Of a stretch of 13,612 bases of DNA, positions 12,916-13,612 are shown piece after piece. The DNA lies in NCBI GenBank assembly GCA_947171615.1, contig CAMVYG010000045.1:1-13612 (forward strand), in the 5' to 3' direction. The stretch is from an uncultured Clostridia bacterium (GTDB lineage: Bacteria; Bacillota; Clostridia; Oscillospirales; Acutalibacteraceae). A model generated the notes under the pieces. It saw only the letters and a program-made list of their open reading frames with translations. It had not been told where the DNA came from and searched no databases. The position numbers and the translations under genes were made by a program. Positions within the stretch are counted from its first letter, which is position 1, and the number at the start of each line of letters is the position of its first letter.

Positions 12916-13612
12916 CTATTCATAATGCACCCAGTATTTCTGCCCAATAAACTGAATCACGGTAATGATCAGGACGATCAGGAACAGGAAATAGGAAATG
13001 GCGCAGGCGTAGCCCATGTGAGAGTAGGTAAAGGCTTCTGTATAGATTCGGTATACCAGCACCTGGGTGGCATATCCCGGCCCGCCTCTGGTAAGAACAT
13101 TAACCAGGTCAAACACCTGGAAGGAGTTGATCAAAAGCATCACGATGCAGAGAAAGATCGTGGGGGAGAGCAGAGGGAGGGTGATCTTCCGAAATCGCTG
13201 GAAAGCGGAGGCTCCGTCAATCTCCGCCGCTTCATAGAGGTAGCTGGGGATCGTCTGCATTCCCGCCAGAAGGATCAGCATATAATAGCCGAAATTTTTC
13301 CAGACGGCGATGACGATCAGCGCGTACAGCGCCCAGTCTGAGGACATCAGCCACTTAGGCGGTTCCGCAACTCCCAGATTCATCAGCATGGAGGATAAGG
13401 GACCACTGGGGCTGAAGATCAGCTTCCAGATTACCGCCACGGAAACCATAGAGGAGATATAGGGCAGGAAAAAGCAAACCCGGAAAAACTTGCGCCCAAA
13501 AACCACCTGATTGAGAACGGAGGCGAAAAACAGCGCCAAAAGCAGAGTAAGCGGGGTAAAGAGCAGCGCGGAGATCAATTTGTTGGAACGAGCGTTCTTA
13601 ACGTAGGCGTCG
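12916..13612 (-). CDS. ABC sugar transporter permease, MalF/UgpA-like (CUT1 family), N-terminus beyond window
   Basis: The reading frame stays open to the window edge. The TTG at 13578 is internal, because the residues before it (DAYVKNARSNK) continue the usual periplasmic segment before the second membrane span. About 232 residues are present; some 60-70, including the first span, are missing. Visible spans include LLFTPLTLLLALFFASVL, a segment around VSVAVIWKLIF, ALYALIVIAVWKNFGYYMLILLAG, IFLCIVMLLINSFQVF and a C-terminal one. The EAA loop is YEAAEIDGASAFQRF followed by ITLPLLSP, and VLTRGGPG is typical of MalF/UgpA/LacF permeases. It is the partner of the MalG-type permease downstream. The promoter and probably the solute-binding protein gene lie past 13612. 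Confidence 0.92.
   Translation of the reverse strand, partial: DAYVKNARSNKLISALLFTPLTLLLALFFASVLNQVVFGRKFFRVCFFLPYISSMVSVAVIWKLIFSPSGPLSSMLMNLGVAEPPKWLMSSDWALYALIVIAVWKNFGYYMLILLAGMQTIPSYLYEAAEIDGASAFQRFRKITLPLLSPTIFLCIVMLLINSFQVFDLVNVLTRGGPGYATQVLVYRIYTEAFTYSHMGYACAISYFLFLIVLIITVIQFIGQKYWVHYE

Overview
The window looks like chromosomal DNA of an anaerobic Firmicute of class Clostridia, perhaps a gut Lachnospiraceae or Oscillospiraceae member. The evidence is strong purine-rich Shine-Dalgarno sites, the gene content (YwlE-type phosphatase, rimI-tsaD block, adjacent murE-murF, CUT1 sugar permeases) and a G+C content that looks slightly above half. The genus cannot be fixed by reading alone. 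No tRNA, rRNA, CRISPR array, insertion sequence or phage gene was seen.

Left part (1-6788, plus strand). A dense run of housekeeping genes: the 3' part of a low-molecular-weight phosphatase whose P-loop carries the threonine typical of protein-arginine phosphatase YwlE; rimI; tsaD (tRNA t6A synthesis); a second GNAT acetyltransferase; ilvB and ilvN (acetolactate synthase large and small subunits); a YhhN-family membrane protein; and a class I methyltransferase. tsaD, the GNAT gene and ilvB are joined by overlapping stop/start codons, so translational coupling is likely. The oddest stretch is 936-1160. There the 5' end of tsaD, with its ribosome binding site, is present twice, 151 bp apart. 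The upstream copy is frameshifted and closes as a 33-codon ORF, and two perfect tight hairpins lie between the copies.

Middle part (6789-9894, plus strand). A short GC hairpin with a T-run (terminator-like) is followed at once by a good sigma-A type promoter (TTGACT, 17 bp, TATGAT). These precede murE and murF, which add the third residue and D-Ala-D-Ala to the peptidoglycan stem peptide. MurE has DNSR where the family normally has DNPR. A long hairpin after murF probably ends this unit.

Right part (10036-13612, minus strand, convergent with murEF). Four genes of a sugar-utilisation operon, in transcription order: a MalF-type permease (start beyond the window), a MalG-type permease, a xylose-isomerase-like TIM-barrel sugar isomerase/epimerase, and a Gfo/Idh/MocA NAD(P)-dependent dehydrogenase. 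The binding protein, any ATPase and the promoter would lie beyond 13612 or elsewhere. The substrate is not evident.

Most of the window is recognisable metabolism and cell-wall biology. I do not see a clear new multi-gene system. The best candidates for something unusual are the duplicated tsaD head with its hairpins, the MurE and IlvB active-site variants, and the unassigned sugar dehydrogenase/isomerase pathway.
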